From positions 71,037,501-71,101,500 of the forward strand of contig BSBM01000361.1 in assembly GCA_027924585.1 (NCBI GenBank): 64,000 nucleotides of DNA, read 5' to 3'. This document shows positions 11,279 through 22,440 of the stretch, piece by piece. Source of the stretch: Larix kaempferi (Eukaryota > Streptophyta > Pinopsida > Pinales > Pinaceae). The notes beneath the pieces were generated by a model. That model worked only from the letters and a program-made list of their open reading frames with translations, made no database searches and was not told the origin of the DNA. Every line of letters begins with the position of its first letter. The first letter of the stretch is position 1. The position numbers were made by a program, and so were the translations under genes.

Positions 11279-11569
11279 ATGATGAGAGCATATTATTCGA
11301 TGGCCGGTAATGGCCATAATGTTACACATCAAGAGAGACAGTCGCCGGTACCATATCTGGTCGGCGGAGTGACTGCCATGCTAGGTCTGATAGTAATTGC
11401 GTTGCTCATTCTGGCTTGCTCTTTCAAGAAACCATCTCCTCAGATGGAAGAGAGCAATACTGGAGGGCAAGATACAGAGCCCAAAGTGTTGGTCATTATG
11501 GCCGGAGATGAAAATCCCACTTTTATGGCCAAGCCTGCAATTACTAGCGCCGTAGACATGAAAAATTAG
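11279..11569 (+). CDS. GLUTAMINE DUMPER (GDU)-like small membrane protein
   Basis: An intact, intronless 96-residue frame. GDU proteins are plant-specific single-pass membrane proteins; when overproduced in Arabidopsis they raise amino-acid export, probably by acting on transporters with LOG2-type ubiquitin ligases. The family signature is plain: SPVPYL followed by a membrane segment at residues 26-48 (GGVTAMLGLIVIALLILACS), then a cytosolic tail with the VIMAG box at residues 72-76 (VLVIMAGDENPTF). GDU genes are typically intronless and of 100-160 residues, so this is a short but complete member. The first of two adjacent ATGs is used; the second at 11282 would do as well. A possible polyadenylation signal AATAAA lies at 11751. 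It is the only intact host gene I can name in the window. Family certain, function inferred. Confidence 0.92.
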   Translation: MMRAYYSMAGNGHNVTHQERQSPVPYLVGGVTAMLGLIVIALLILACSFKKPSPQMEESNTGGQDTEPKVLVIMAGDENPTFMAKPAITSAVDMKN

Positions 11570-13189
11570 GTTTGATAAAGTCTTGCAATATTACATTGAC
11601 CAGCTGATGGGGAAGGGATTGCGTGCAAGCACATCAGGTAGCAAAACGCTTTGTGATTATATGTACAAATTGTTGGTAGAATGTTAGACAAGCTAGGTAT
11701 AATGTGGAGATCGTGCCGATATGATATCTCCATTTATGCAGTACTATGTTAATAAAATTTTGCAAACACTTGCTCAAGCATAATATGGAATCCAAAATAA
11801 ATTCCTCCATTGGTGGCGACGAGTTTAGCAAAAAGGAAAATAATTTAAAAGATCTTGATTGATATTATCTTATTTAATAACTAAGGCTATGCTTTGTTAT
11901 GTTTTTCTTCTTCTCGGATTATTTCGATCATATCTTATTCAATAAGGCTCTGTTTTGTTTTGATTATATGGAATCATGGCCAGAATTTGATATGGATGTG
12001 GCATAATTCAATCGAGCATCATGGCCACATATTCCACGAATCCGAATTAATCCTTACACCAAAAGATTTTAGGCCCAAAATGTTTACTCAGCTACTAATG
12101 ATTCAAATCCTTATAGTAAGCTAGCGCAGGACATAGAACATTGCATTTCTACAATATGATTCATATAAACATATCTAGCCGCGATCGACGGAAACGTTGT
12201 GATAAAGATTAGTTCTCCCAAGTCTAACCTTCCAAGATACAACTCTTCTAATTTACAATTTCTGGCCTTCCTAGTTAGAACTCTTGAACCTTCCAACTTT
12301 TACTGTCTGACTTCTAGTCTGTAATCTTGCACCAGGGTTCACAATACACACCTTGTAAAGCGCAGGAAGTTCGTTTTATTTAAACATTTCTCACCTGTCA
12401 CTGGTTCTTAATTTTAATTTTTTAAGGCTTTGAGTTCGAAACCCGCAGCGTCTTTGCAATGATGAGAATTTTTACAGACAATTGTTTTTAGTTTACAATT
12501 TAGCTTGATTTAAAAATGACCTTTTATAACATAACGCTAATTTCAAATATTTGGACCCTTTATAATTTCTAATGCTACGTAATCTAAAACTTTTATTCTT
12601 TTCAAACTCGTATTTATTTGCTTACCATATTTATTTTTTTTCAACTTTTATTTATTTGGTCACTGCTTCAAATCCAATAAATGGAAATAACCAATACTTG
12701 AATTATCATACTATTACCGGTTCTATTCACCCTATGATTTGTCATCATCAGCACCTTGCCAATATTTATCCTCACTTTGCTAGATAAGCCTTAATTAGCA
12801 TTACGCTATGAAAGAGGGAAGTATTGTGTCCTATTCTCATTGATTTGCTCATTCCTAGTAGTTTCAATTTCAATCAATCACATTTGCCACATTATATGCT
12901 ACACCTCAGTGACCTCACGTCAGTATTTACAGGTCCTTTGTATCGTGATTTGTGTGATTCGACGGGTCATGGTTTGGAGGCTTTGTGTACCTTAATCTTA
13001 ATTTACATATTAGTGAGGAATTGGGCGAATCTCTGAGTACTTCAAGGTTTAATGGTTAAAAAATGTGTTATTTCCTGAGAGGTTATAGGTTCAAAACCAA
13101 CCGGGTAGGATTGCTCATTGGATTTTTTTACAAACCTAGAAAGGTAGGTAACCCCTAAGATAAAGGCCATTGCAAATGTTAAATCTCGT
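11570..13189. other. Stretch without a recognisable gene
   Basis: The first 200 bp are presumably the 3' region of the GDU-like gene. Beyond that I see AT-rich DNA with no assignable frame. It includes a lone B-box-like word (TTTGAGTTCGAAACCC at 12429) and a SINE-like sequence at 13031-13160. Confidence 0.5.
13031..13160 (+). repeat. tRNA-derived SINE candidate
   Basis: A possible A box (AAGGTTTAATGGTTAAAA at about 13044) is followed by a good B box (GGTTATAGGTTCAAAACC at 13081). This is the promoter spacing of a tRNA-like SINE. It lies immediately upstream of the LRR kinase fragment. No tail or target duplication was confirmed. Confidence 0.35.
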
Positions 13190-13765
13190 GTACAGCTTAA
13201 TCTAGCCTACAATTTTCGTCTCACTCTCGAGCTTGGAAATCTGAAGAAGCTGCAAAATCTATGGCTGGCGGACTGCAACCTCGTCGGAGAAATTCCAGAG
13301 ACATTAGGCAATCTTGCCGAGCTAACAAACTTGGATTTGTCGATGAACAGGTTCTCAGGTTTGATTCCCGAGGGCATCACGAAGCTGGAAAAAGTTGTGC
13401 GGATCGAGCTTTACCAGAACCTTTTGTCGGGTCCCATTCCAGTGGCCATGGGCGAAGTAAATGCTTTAAAGAGGTTCGATGCTTACATGAATATGCTCAA
13501 CGGTTCGATTCCTGCTGGGCTGGGGAGCCTGAATCTGGAATCCTTGAATCTTTATCAAAACTATCTCGTTGGCGAAATACCTCCAGGCTTGGGTTCTTCT
13601 ACGAGCCTCACGGAGTTAAATCTCTTCTCGAATAAATTAACCGGTACTTTACCGGAGAGCCTGGGCACAAATTCGGAACTTCAAGCACTGGATATCGCAG
13701 ACAACCAGCTCTCCGGAAACCTTCCTCCGGTGAGCGAGTGCCCTTTTCTGAGAACAGGTGCATGA
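13190..13765 (+). pseudogene. Leucine-rich-repeat receptor kinase fragment, HAESA/HSL1 type
   Basis: About 190 codons, in one frame, of plant LRR ectodomain: NLAYNFRLTLELGNLKKLQN, LWLADCNLVGEIPETLGNL, LDLSMNRFSGLIPEGITKL, then IELYQNLLSGPIP, FDAYMNMLNGSIP, LESLNLYQNYLVGEIP, LNLFSNKLTGTLPESLG and LDIADNQLSGNLP. The spacing (24 residues) and wording (LWLA-CNLVG-IP; LESLNLYQN) are those of HAESA and HAESA-LIKE1, the abscission peptide receptors. There is no signal peptide, no start codon at a proper N-terminus, no transmembrane segment and no kinase domain. The frame ends at TGCATGA in the middle of a repeat. It is a truncated relic of a middle section, perhaps captured by a mobile element or left after a partial duplication. 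Identity is sure at the family level, less so at the subfamily level. Confidence 0.88.
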
Positions 13766-16113
13766 ATCCTGCAATTACTTCATACAAGCACATAACTACA
13801 AATATAATTGCAAGCCTCTGATAACATTTTAGGCCTTTCAAATGCATTGCCCAAGGTAAATTGACAATTGGGGTTGACACAGTCGATTATCATATTCTGT
13901 CAAAATGGTTAATATCTACATCTCCACCTTCTACTTCTACAGAATATGAGAATCCAATTCTAGCTTAACTAGACAATTTTCTGAAGGCAGAGTCATCTCC
14001 ATGACAAGAATTCTAGCGTTGACAAAGAATTCATTGGTAAACCATCGAATTTTCAAGGTGAGGGGCGTAGCGAACTCGCTTTTGTCAATAGTCAACTCTA
14101 CTCTGTCCTGGCAATACTAGCTGTCTTAATTAAAAATCGTATTTGGCCAGGTGAAGCCCAGTCCCAAAATATAATAGTGCTATCCCCCTAAGTCTGTAAG
14201 GCCTATGCGAACTTCTTTTTATTGCTTCCAGAGATGCTGCAAATGCTTGTGAAGCTCAAACAAGTTTTGAAAATAGGCCTTTGGATAAGCAACCAACTGA
14301 AGCAGTTTTACAAATAAAAAGACTCCCCTGAATCATCAACCCAAAATGAGTTTCGTAATGGACATAGTAGAGATTACAGGTTGGGGAGTTATAAAGGAAA
14401 TAAGGTTGCCGCTGGGTATAATCTACTAACTCTGAGAAAAAGGCATTCACTTTCCCGAGTGAGGGAGCTCCACGAGTTCGTCCCATTGGATGAGCTTCCC
14501 CGGAGATTTCATTAAGTGCTAGCAATCAATTGTTGGCAGGACATCCAAGAAAGGTATGCACCCATTTTTCTCTTCTTCAATTGTGAACTTTATGCTTTCA
14601 TGCTGCTTGTTGAGATGATCAAAGAATTATTTCAAGCTTGCATCCCCATCAGGCCATTCTCTCAAGTAGATTAGCCCACTCCAAATGGATTTTCAAGTAG
14701 GCCAAGCAAATCATTGGATTAATATGTACTCCATAAAAGTCGAACCTTCATCCACCTTATCAAAACCAATTTTTCCAACCTTCAACCTTGGGAATTGGAG
14801 ATTTCTCAAATGATAAAGCTTCTGGAATTGATTCCAACAAGAGATTGAAATGTAAACATGCACGGATGCATGAGTAATAGTCATGACATGCGTGATGATG
14901 GAAATCATCCAACCATAGAGCATAGCCAAACAGAATGCATTGCCCACAACCTCTATCACTCATTATGAGACTTAGATAGGTCCACATGTGCCAAAACCAG
15001 CAGGGTGTCTTATCAATACCTTATTCACATATATTTGGCCCAAAACAAATAGATGTTGAGCAAAGCCTTACATCTGCTTTGCAACTTTAGCTTAAAATAT
15101 ATCACGATATGGCTAGAATAAGCCAATATACGTCAAAGATATATTATCTCTGGAAGTTCATTAAGTGAAAGCTGATTTTATGTGGCCAGATATGACTGGA
15201 ATCGGCTTCAGCATAAACTGCAAGGCTCAGGGCTTTGACAACCAATTATTACACTCTTCATCTCCAAGCACCGTACTGTGCCAGAAAGGAAATTAATATC
15301 TTATCCTCTCTGAGGTTATAAGAATTGACCGGGGAGAAGAAAGGATGAGTTTCTACATCAATTCTGCTACGATCCTAGAGATGCCGAGTTATTTGCTAGC
15401 ATTGAGTTTCGACAGCGTTTCAAGACCTGTCCGCACACCCAAAGCCAAATTCATACCTTGTTTGGCTTGCTGTCTGTTTTTCTTTGATTGGACACTTTCC
15501 CACATTTTATTTTTTTGGAAATACTGCTTATAGTAACTTGCAGTTGTCCTTAGGCTAAACTGCCATGCTATGAGGGGTGTTTCTATGCCCTCTTTGAATT
15601 TATACAAACCCAATCACTTGGCTGCTTTCCACTAGAACACACACCTGTGCACTGGCACTGCCCCACATTGTTGGCCTCAATTGGGCGATTGGCCAATTTT
15701 GGCATTTCTACCTGCCATTTAGGCAGTTTTATGAAGGTGTCAAAATAACTTCTGTATTTATATTGTTTGATTAATTTACTTCACATCAGAAGTTAACAGT
15801 CTGGTGGTCTATAGAGGTTCAATCCATTTAATACACCATACACAGAACAACTCTCATCCAACCAACATGCACCTCTTAGATTATTCAAGCTTTATCTTAA
15901 TTGCCATGAACTATATTCGTGTTATCCAAGTTTTATATTCATTGCTTATTTGAACTTATCACTCATAACATCCACAAGAACACAATCCATCCTTGAAAAG
16001 GGTGCCAGCAGCTTGTGTCTTTCACTGTTATTTCTCGTCAAACAATCTTGGAAATGAATTTGGTAGCATTTTGGCAGTCACTGCACATTTTAAGATTCTT
16101 GGTGATTCTGAGT
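13766..16113. other. Stretch without a recognisable gene
   Basis: No family can be recognised. A minus-strand open frame at 14256-14525 (89 codons) has an ordinary amino-acid composition but no motif I know, and nothing upstream or downstream continues it. Confidence 0.5.
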
Positions 16114-16338
16114 GGTGTACAAATTTGCAACTTTTGGGGACAGAGGAGAGCCCATAGCCACACCTTCAATTTGTTCATAATATTCCCCTCCGAAGCTAAA
16201 ATATGTAAATCTGAGGTATACTTCAGCTAGCCTAGTTATGTCATCATCCACCTTACTTTTTATGATGTCTATGGCCTCCTTTAATGGGATTTTCGTGTAA
16301 AGACATACCACGTCAAATCTTACCACCATTTCATCCAT
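16114..16338 (-). pseudogene. Penelope-like element reverse transcriptase fragment
   Basis: About 75 codons on the minus strand read as the middle of a Penelope-like reverse transcriptase: RFDVVCLYTKIPLKEAIDII, then FTYFSFGGEYYEQIEGVAMG, then SPLSPKVANLY. The words FDVV-L-TKIP, YF-F-GE-YEQ-GVAMG and SPLSP-VANLY are the conserved blocks of the family. They differ from copia, gypsy and LINE enzymes, which lack the GVAMGSPLSP block in this form. Flanks are degraded: no YxDD box and no GIY-YIG endonuclease can be found on either side. Penelope-like elements are common in animals and were reported in conifers as probable ancient transfers from arthropods, so this fragment also points to a conifer host. 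The family call is firm; the element is dead. Confidence 0.85.
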
Positions 16339-18225
16339 TTTGATGATATCTCATCATATCCTATCAATATACACAGTGACCCACCGTTTGCTTCTAACTA
16401 CTACCCTGTTATTATCAATAACTACTACTTTGACATGATCTAGTAAATGAAAACGTAGGCATGTTCTTGCAACTAAATCCTCATCGCTGAATTATAGCAC
16501 CCGCAAAAGCTGCAATAATTCATTCAAGATCCTAGGTTGTTTATCGTACATGAGACTCTCACATGTCTATTCTGAATAAATGTCTCTGCCTATCCATCTC
16601 ACTCTCATGCCCGCAGTGTAACTCCAGTCTCCAAATATACAATTTTCTATTCAAAGCCACTGATATCTGTATGCACAGTGTCATTAGTAAATTTGACTGC
16701 ATTTCATGTGTTATCGTTCCATTAGCTCAATATGTATACAACAAGACCCTATATTTATAAGATTATGTTTGCATCTTGCTTCTTTGTAAAATTGCTAACA
16801 TCACTATCATGTTGTCCACAAGTAATGCATTATTTTACATTATATATTCAAAAACTAACAATTTCATAATGTACATTCCCATTGACATTTCAAACACTAT
16901 AGTACTATTGGTGGTCATGGTGACATGACTTGCATTGCATAAACATTCCCCATATAAATTTTATCAATGTTAATAGATTATTCTTTAATGTTAGTTTTTC
17001 TGATCAAAATTTGTTGTTTTTTATTTTGCCAAGTCTTTGGAAGCAGAAATAGTCAAAAAATAAAAAAATGGTGCACAAGTGGACGTTATGCATAGAAGTG
17101 TCTTGTTGTTTGAATCCTGATCAAGCAATGATTAAATATGTTATTTACAACAATGCCTTGAATCAAGTTCTCCAAAGAAAGCGAGATGTCTATGGTAGTA
17201 CCACAAATAATGAGGCATATTATCCCCCCCATTGTTTTGGCATTTTTTGGTTCAAGTCGTTGTGTGCATATCATGGTTCAATGCATTTGGATTTTAGTGG
17301 AATTGCCTCTTTCCCCATGTTCTTATAAAGTCACCTCATATATGTATTCATTACGTGTGTTTAATTCAAATTAGATTTTGTCTATAAGCATTAAAACCTA
17401 GAAGTGAGTCCATCCTAAACCAAATGAATGGCATTATACTTGTATATAATTGTTTATGTTTAGGCTTGAGATTATACACATCAAACTTTTGGGTGATATC
17501 ATCTCATAGCAAGTGAATGGTCATTGAGATGAATTATTTATCCAAACATTACTTAATGGAGCAATCTGAGTACAATGACTAGTAGAGTTAACATTATAGT
17601 CTCCATCTCAGTCTTAATCACTCTAGGGAACTAAGCGAGACTCTAAATGTATCAAAAAATTGTGTTGGTGAAATGAATAGGATATAATACTACCATTTAC
17701 CAATCACATGGCATTAAAGCAGAAGTTTGAACATACTTGGAGAGACTTGTATGGTAAAAACCATAGTTAATATTAAAGAACTAAACAAGCATTACCGTCA
17801 GACAAGTGAAGACCAATAATGGTGAGGAATCCCCATGAAAAACATGATGGATAAAATCATAAAGTTAGGTTTAGTTGGTTGGAGTAGAGCATTTCTATAC
17901 TGACAAAGACAATAACATAGTTGTTGGTAACTAAGGGTATGGAAGCATACTAATAACACAAGGCTAACCTAAAAGATTCCAAGAAAACGCAGAAGGAGCT
18001 AGAGGCTGAGTTCAATATCAAGACAGCGATGGGAGAATGCATGTACTTTTCAATGTAGAGGTGAAGGTGGACATCAAACCATATGCAAGAGAATTTGATG
18101 CCATTAAAATAAACTAGTGGTTACAACAAATGGAGGTCTACCAGATAATATTGCACAAAAGATAATATTGCTTCGTCCTAGGTGAACCCCGTTTGGAACT
18201 AGTATTTTTTTTTTTATAAATTCCC
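16339..18225. other. Stretch without a recognisable gene
   Basis: No coding region, RNA gene or clear repeat was recognised. If more of the Penelope-like element was once present upstream on the minus strand, it is too degraded to read. Confidence 0.45.
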
Positions 18226-18776
18226 CATTGTCGTTGCAAATCCAACGGACACTCCAATAAATCTGATGATGTTTCCATACCTCTGACGGAAAATGTCGTC
18301 GGAATTTGTTTATTTTTGTGGGTGTATTTATCGGATATCTGACGGACATTAAAGTAATTTTGGTCGGATAGCCCACGACCATGTGGTTGGATATCCAACC
18401 TTGGAGAAAGTAATTGGGGTCGGATATCCGACCTTGGATAAAGTAATTGTGGTCGGATATCTGACAGATGTGTGGTCGGATATCCGACCTTCGAGAAAGT
18501 CATTGTGGTCGGATATCCGACAGCCATGTGGTTGGATATCCGACCTTAGAGAAAGTAATTGTGGTCAGATATATGATGTGTATATTAAAATAACTGTGGT
18601 CGGATATCCGACCTTTTCGTGTCGGATATCCAACGAGAGCGTTTTGTTGTCGGTTATCCATCGAAGTTTCTTTGATGTTTAAAAAAAGAAGGGTTTGTTG
18701 GATTGTCGACAGAATGATGTCGAAATTCATACATATATGTCGTTGGATTTTGGGTTCAAAATTTTCTGTGACAATA
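18226..18776. mobile_element. Candidate non-autonomous DNA transposon with inverted ends
   Basis: The palindromic array at 18331-18660 is flanked by sequences that are roughly inverted copies of one another: CAAATCCAACGGAC at 18237-18250, and GTCGTTGGATTTT at 18739-18751, whose reverse complement is AAAATCCAACGAC. Outside these lie CATTGTC at 18226 and, inverted, TATTGTC ending at 18776. Subterminal motifs such as CTGACGGAAAATGTCGTCGG and GTCGACAGAATGATGTCG resemble the subterminal repeats of plant CACTA elements. No transposase and no clear target duplication are visible. The element boundaries are a guess. Confidence 0.4.
18331..18660. repeat. Array of palindromic GGTCGGATATCCGACC motifs
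   Basis: Exact or near copies occur at 18331, 18385, 18418, 18451, 18474, 18507, 18530, 18563, 18598, 18621 and 18649. The copies at 18418, 18474 and 18598 are perfect 16-bp palindromes, and the one at 18385 is perfect with TT/AA in place of TC/GA. Between 18418 and 18563 spacing alternates 33 and 23 bp, so the higher-order period is exactly 56 bp. The linker TTGGAGAAAGTAATTGTGG is conserved. The array gives long but meaningless open frames on both strands. Confidence 0.9.
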
Positions 18777-20023
18777 CTCAACTCTTGATCATTCCCAATA
18801 ATTTTGCATCAACAAGGTCTATAGAGTGACTCACATAATTTTCACAACTAGTAGCTTCATGCAATAGTTTCAACATTTTCCATCTCCCCCCAATGTAGCT
18901 AGACCTACATGAAAGTAATATATATAGATCATTAGGTTCATAATATGTATAGATAGTGTCGTTAGGACTACATGGATGAAGCAAATCCCTAGTTTCCCTT
19001 ATCTATTCTAACTACAAATTTAGTGCATTTATGTTCCCTCACTCTTCCTCTCGAGAGAGATGGTCTATTTCTTCAAACAAGTCATGAAATGCACCTCATT
19101 TAGCTTCCAAATTCACATATCTACACAAATATAGTGAGGATAATTGTCCAAATTTATCCTAGATCTAACACACATATCATTCTTAGTTTTTGGACATTAG
19201 GCACTTCATAGCCCTAGTACTACACCTCACTAGAGCTAGTTCCACTACTTGTCAACAACATTTTGTATGTTGTAATTCTTAAACTAGGAGGCATTGGAGG
19301 TACACATCATATAATTTATGTCACAACCCCAGATATCACCACTCACCTCAGAAACAACCACTCTCATAATTTTTCAAAGGACATCAACACTTTAGGATCC
19401 CACCATTCAAGAGTATTAAATTGGGGTAGTTGAATTCATCAATCCATTATGCTATTTTGTCATCCCTATCCATGTTCAAAAGTAGGGACACTTTCAAACT
19501 AAATCGAGAGGACCTAATGTAGGTAGAGCCTTGGGTTCCCCCCCAAGGATATTCTACCTTTCATACGAGCCACATACTGCTCCATTAACCCAAGAAACAA
19601 CCTAGGATATATTGTTAAGGAGGAAGCACCCATCTGGCTAGTATTTTCCAACTTAACAAGTAGTCATTGAGGCAATTCCCCTTATTTCTTACTTTCTGTT
19701 ATGATTTGTGTTTATGTGCATTCATGTAGATGCATCTTTCTAGCTCTTGGGTTGAGTGAAAGAGTTTATAATTATTTTCCTCTGTTGTGTGGACACTTTT
19801 GTAATTCTATATAAACACTAGTTGGTCTCATAATAAAGCTAATCCATTTTTTCCAAAGAGAACTATTGTCATTTCTCTTTTTCTATTTGTTTTAATTCTT
19901 TCTATTGAATATTATCTAGTGATTATTACCTTTGGATGGTGCACTTCCTCTCTAACATAGGGCCTATATGTTTGCAAAGGTCAGATATACATCAAAAGTG
20001 CACCCATAATCTATCAAAAACAA
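18777..20023. other. Stretch without a recognisable gene; LTR-like sequence near its end
   Basis: Mostly unassignable AT-rich DNA. Between about 19780 and 19961 the order CTATATAAACAC, ATAATAAAGC, a pyrimidine-rich stretch and TCTCTAACA resembles the TATA-polyA-U5 part of a plant LTR. The sequence after it does not give a clean primer site. Confidence 0.35.
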
Positions 20024-20251
20024 CTAATTTGTCAATTGTGCAAAAACATTATTCTTGCGACATGCTATGACCATTTCATTAAAGAGGTGCACTACTACCA
20101 TGATGTAGTCAGTGCTCCTAATTATTGTTGGTAACCTGAGAATAGGTTCATTTAAATTGACTCCCATTGTATCCTTGGGACTAGAAGTGGAATGCAATTT
20201 CTCACCTTTCGGCATTGGCTTAAATATGCCACAAAGGGGACAACTATGCAT
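20024..20251 (-). pseudogene. Probable gypsy integrase relic
   Basis: About 75 minus-strand codons contain CPLCGIFKPMPKG, then LHSTSSPKDTMGVNLNEPIL, then RLPTIIRSTDYIMVVVHLFN. This order resembles the CxxC zinc end and first part of a Ty3/gypsy integrase core (CxxC...L-PLP-P..PW..-DFI-GLP, then D-I-VVVDR-SKM). Several hallmark residues, including the expected catalytic Asp, are replaced. It is a strongly decayed remnant if the call is right. Confidence 0.45.
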
Positions 20252-20734
20252 ACAACTTTTATATTGTTTATACCATACTCAACTAGTAAGAATACCTTTG
20301 CAAACTAATAGTTTCCATTTTTATTAATATTTAGAAGAATGACATGAGCAACAATATAAGATTCCATAAAACAAACCCAAAAATACTGAAGATAAATTAT
20401 TTAGATGAGGAACATTACTACCCACAAGTTTCTCAAATACTTAATGCATAACCTATGAATAAATGGTTGCACTTGTTACACGATGATACAATGGGGTTGA
20501 GATAGCATGTTAAAATCGAAATAAACCTATTCCTAAACCTATATGTGATATCGCTAGTGTCACCCACTAACAATTTAATGACCACATGTTAAACACTAGA
20601 GGGCCACCAACATAACTTAATGGGACCACAAGTTGGACACTATATGGTCATAATTCAATATTACATTACACTAACTTCTGTCATTAAATGTATTTATGGA
20701 CATACGAAGGAAGGGAGGCATTACAGATTATCCT

Positions 20735-21500
20735 TCCTTAATGATCACTTCCTACAACCAAAGCATAGTATAAAATTTGACAAATTTGACCTCTTTCAGA
20801 ATCTTGATGAAAATATTAGTAATCTAGTCCTCGGTATGACAATATTCAAGGTAAAATTCTAACTCAATTCTCAAACAATTTTCTTATATGATGTTGGTAT
20901 ACCTTAATATGCTTGGTCTTGACATGGTCCACCAAACTGCAAGGAATTTGAATAACACTTTTATTATCACACTACAATAAATTCGAGTACTCCTTTCAAA
21001 GTCCAAGCTCATCCAATAATGTTTGAATCCATACTACCTCCTAAGTATAGCCATAGTGATAGAACCTCTATACTTGACCTCAAAATTAGGGAGAGCAATT
21101 GTAGATTAACTTGACTAGGAAATCGAACCTAACACAACAAGATAGACAAACCTTGAACTAGATCATTGATCATCATGGTCTCCATCCCAATTTGAGGTAG
21201 TGTATCCAACCAAAGTAGCCTTGCCTCCATATGAGTACTAATACCCAAGATGATACGTGCTTTTATTTATCTAATAACCCACGTGTTTTACCTTCCAAAA
21301 TGTATATGAAAACAAGACCGACATCAAAGGTGATATTCATACTGGAGTAAAATAAATGAGATCACCCACAAGCTATTGATACAAACTAGCATTAACCATC
21401 AAAGGGGTGTAATGAGAAGTTATTTTACTGTAGATTCAAAAGCATCAAGAAATATTTCAATATTCTATATGGAACTTCCTTAGGTTGTGAAAGGAAAATT
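20735..21500 (-). pseudogene. Copia reverse transcriptase/RNase H relic
   Basis: Reading the minus strand from about 21450 down and changing frame several times gives the end of a copia pol: LVGDLIYFT (the usual LVGSLIYLT), ATLVGYTTSNWDGDHDD (usual ATL-GYTDSDWAGD-DDRKS), FEVKYRG (AEAEYRG), YWMSLDFERSTRIYC, CDNKSVIQIPCSL and TKHIKVYQHHIR, then EYCHTEDQIINIFIKILKE and VKFVKFIKF near 20760. The order and spacing are right for RNase H and the pol C-terminus. At least five frame changes and several stops mark it as old. No LTRs were found for it. Confidence 0.78.
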
Positions 21501-22269
21501 TGATCATCAAGTTGCAAAACTTAGATACCAAGAAACCAGTACACCAGTTGGTGGATCCAAAATTGATTTGGATGCAACATTTATTCTGTTCTAGCAACAG
21601 TCCAATTTTAAAACCTAATTTCAATGACATGAAAATGATGATTGGCTATTAGGAAGAATTAAATGTTGCTAGTATTTTCATGAGCAAATGTTTTGTCATT
21701 GTAGTATTGTAATACCTTGATTTGACCCTTTGGATGCATTAGATCAGATTATGTATAACTTGAAAATAAGTGTTTGTAATGATGGGAGTCATGCTTTATG
21801 AGCTTAAATAAATGACTCCTTGTGTGAGAGATATAGATATGTTGTATAGATCCCTAGCACAAATCTCAAGCGCAAGTTTGAATGGCTAAGCATGTAAATA
21901 CGGTAATTGTGTTTTCTATGTACCATGTGGTAGAACTTCCATGGTATGCTTGATATATGTAAATATTATGTTGAAAATTAATATAAAGATCCAATATGGT
22001 TATGGAGAGCATGAGAGGGTCTATGAGTCCACTAGAAGTGAAGAGGAAAGGGGGCCCAAGTTGGTGGGAGAATTAATCCTATATTTCCTCACTCCTATAT
22101 TTTTATCATGTTATTTAAATCTCATCCACTATCATTGACCTAGAATCCAATCATTGAATGCATGTGGTTGTTAGTGAGGGAGTCAACCTCACATAGTTAT
22201 AGAGGCACGGGGGGTTAGCTATAATCATCAAGAAAACATTATAACCATGCATTAAAGTAATTAATGTTG

Positions 22270-22440
22270 TAATCCCCAAGGGTTATCTCAAGTGGTATTG
22301 AGCTAGATGTGAGGTCTCTCCCCCCATAATAGGGGAGGTCACATGTTCAACTATCTTGATCCCCTCGGGGTTAGGCTCTGTAATTAGGCCGGACAGTTTA
22401 CCCTGTTTACCATCCATGAATCATGGGGAAGTACTTGGAG
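22270..22440 (+). repeat. tRNA-derived SINE candidate
   Basis: TTATCTCAAGTGGTATTGAG at 22283-22302 fits an A box (TRGCNNAGTGG-like). GGTCACATGTTCAACTATC at 22337-22355 fits a B box, and the two are about 45 bp apart. The body continues with a GGGGTTAGGCTC...GGACAG section typical of plant tRNA-like SINEs. Boundaries are approximate. Confidence 0.45.

Noticed and set aside
14256-14525. 89-codon minus-strand frame
   Set aside because: Ordinary composition but no recognisable motif, no supporting neighbour exon and no repeated occurrence.
18383-18682. Repetitive open frames on both strands (VGYPTLEKVI-type)
   Set aside because: They are translations of the GGTCGGATATCCGACC array. The palindromes free of stops explain the open frames.
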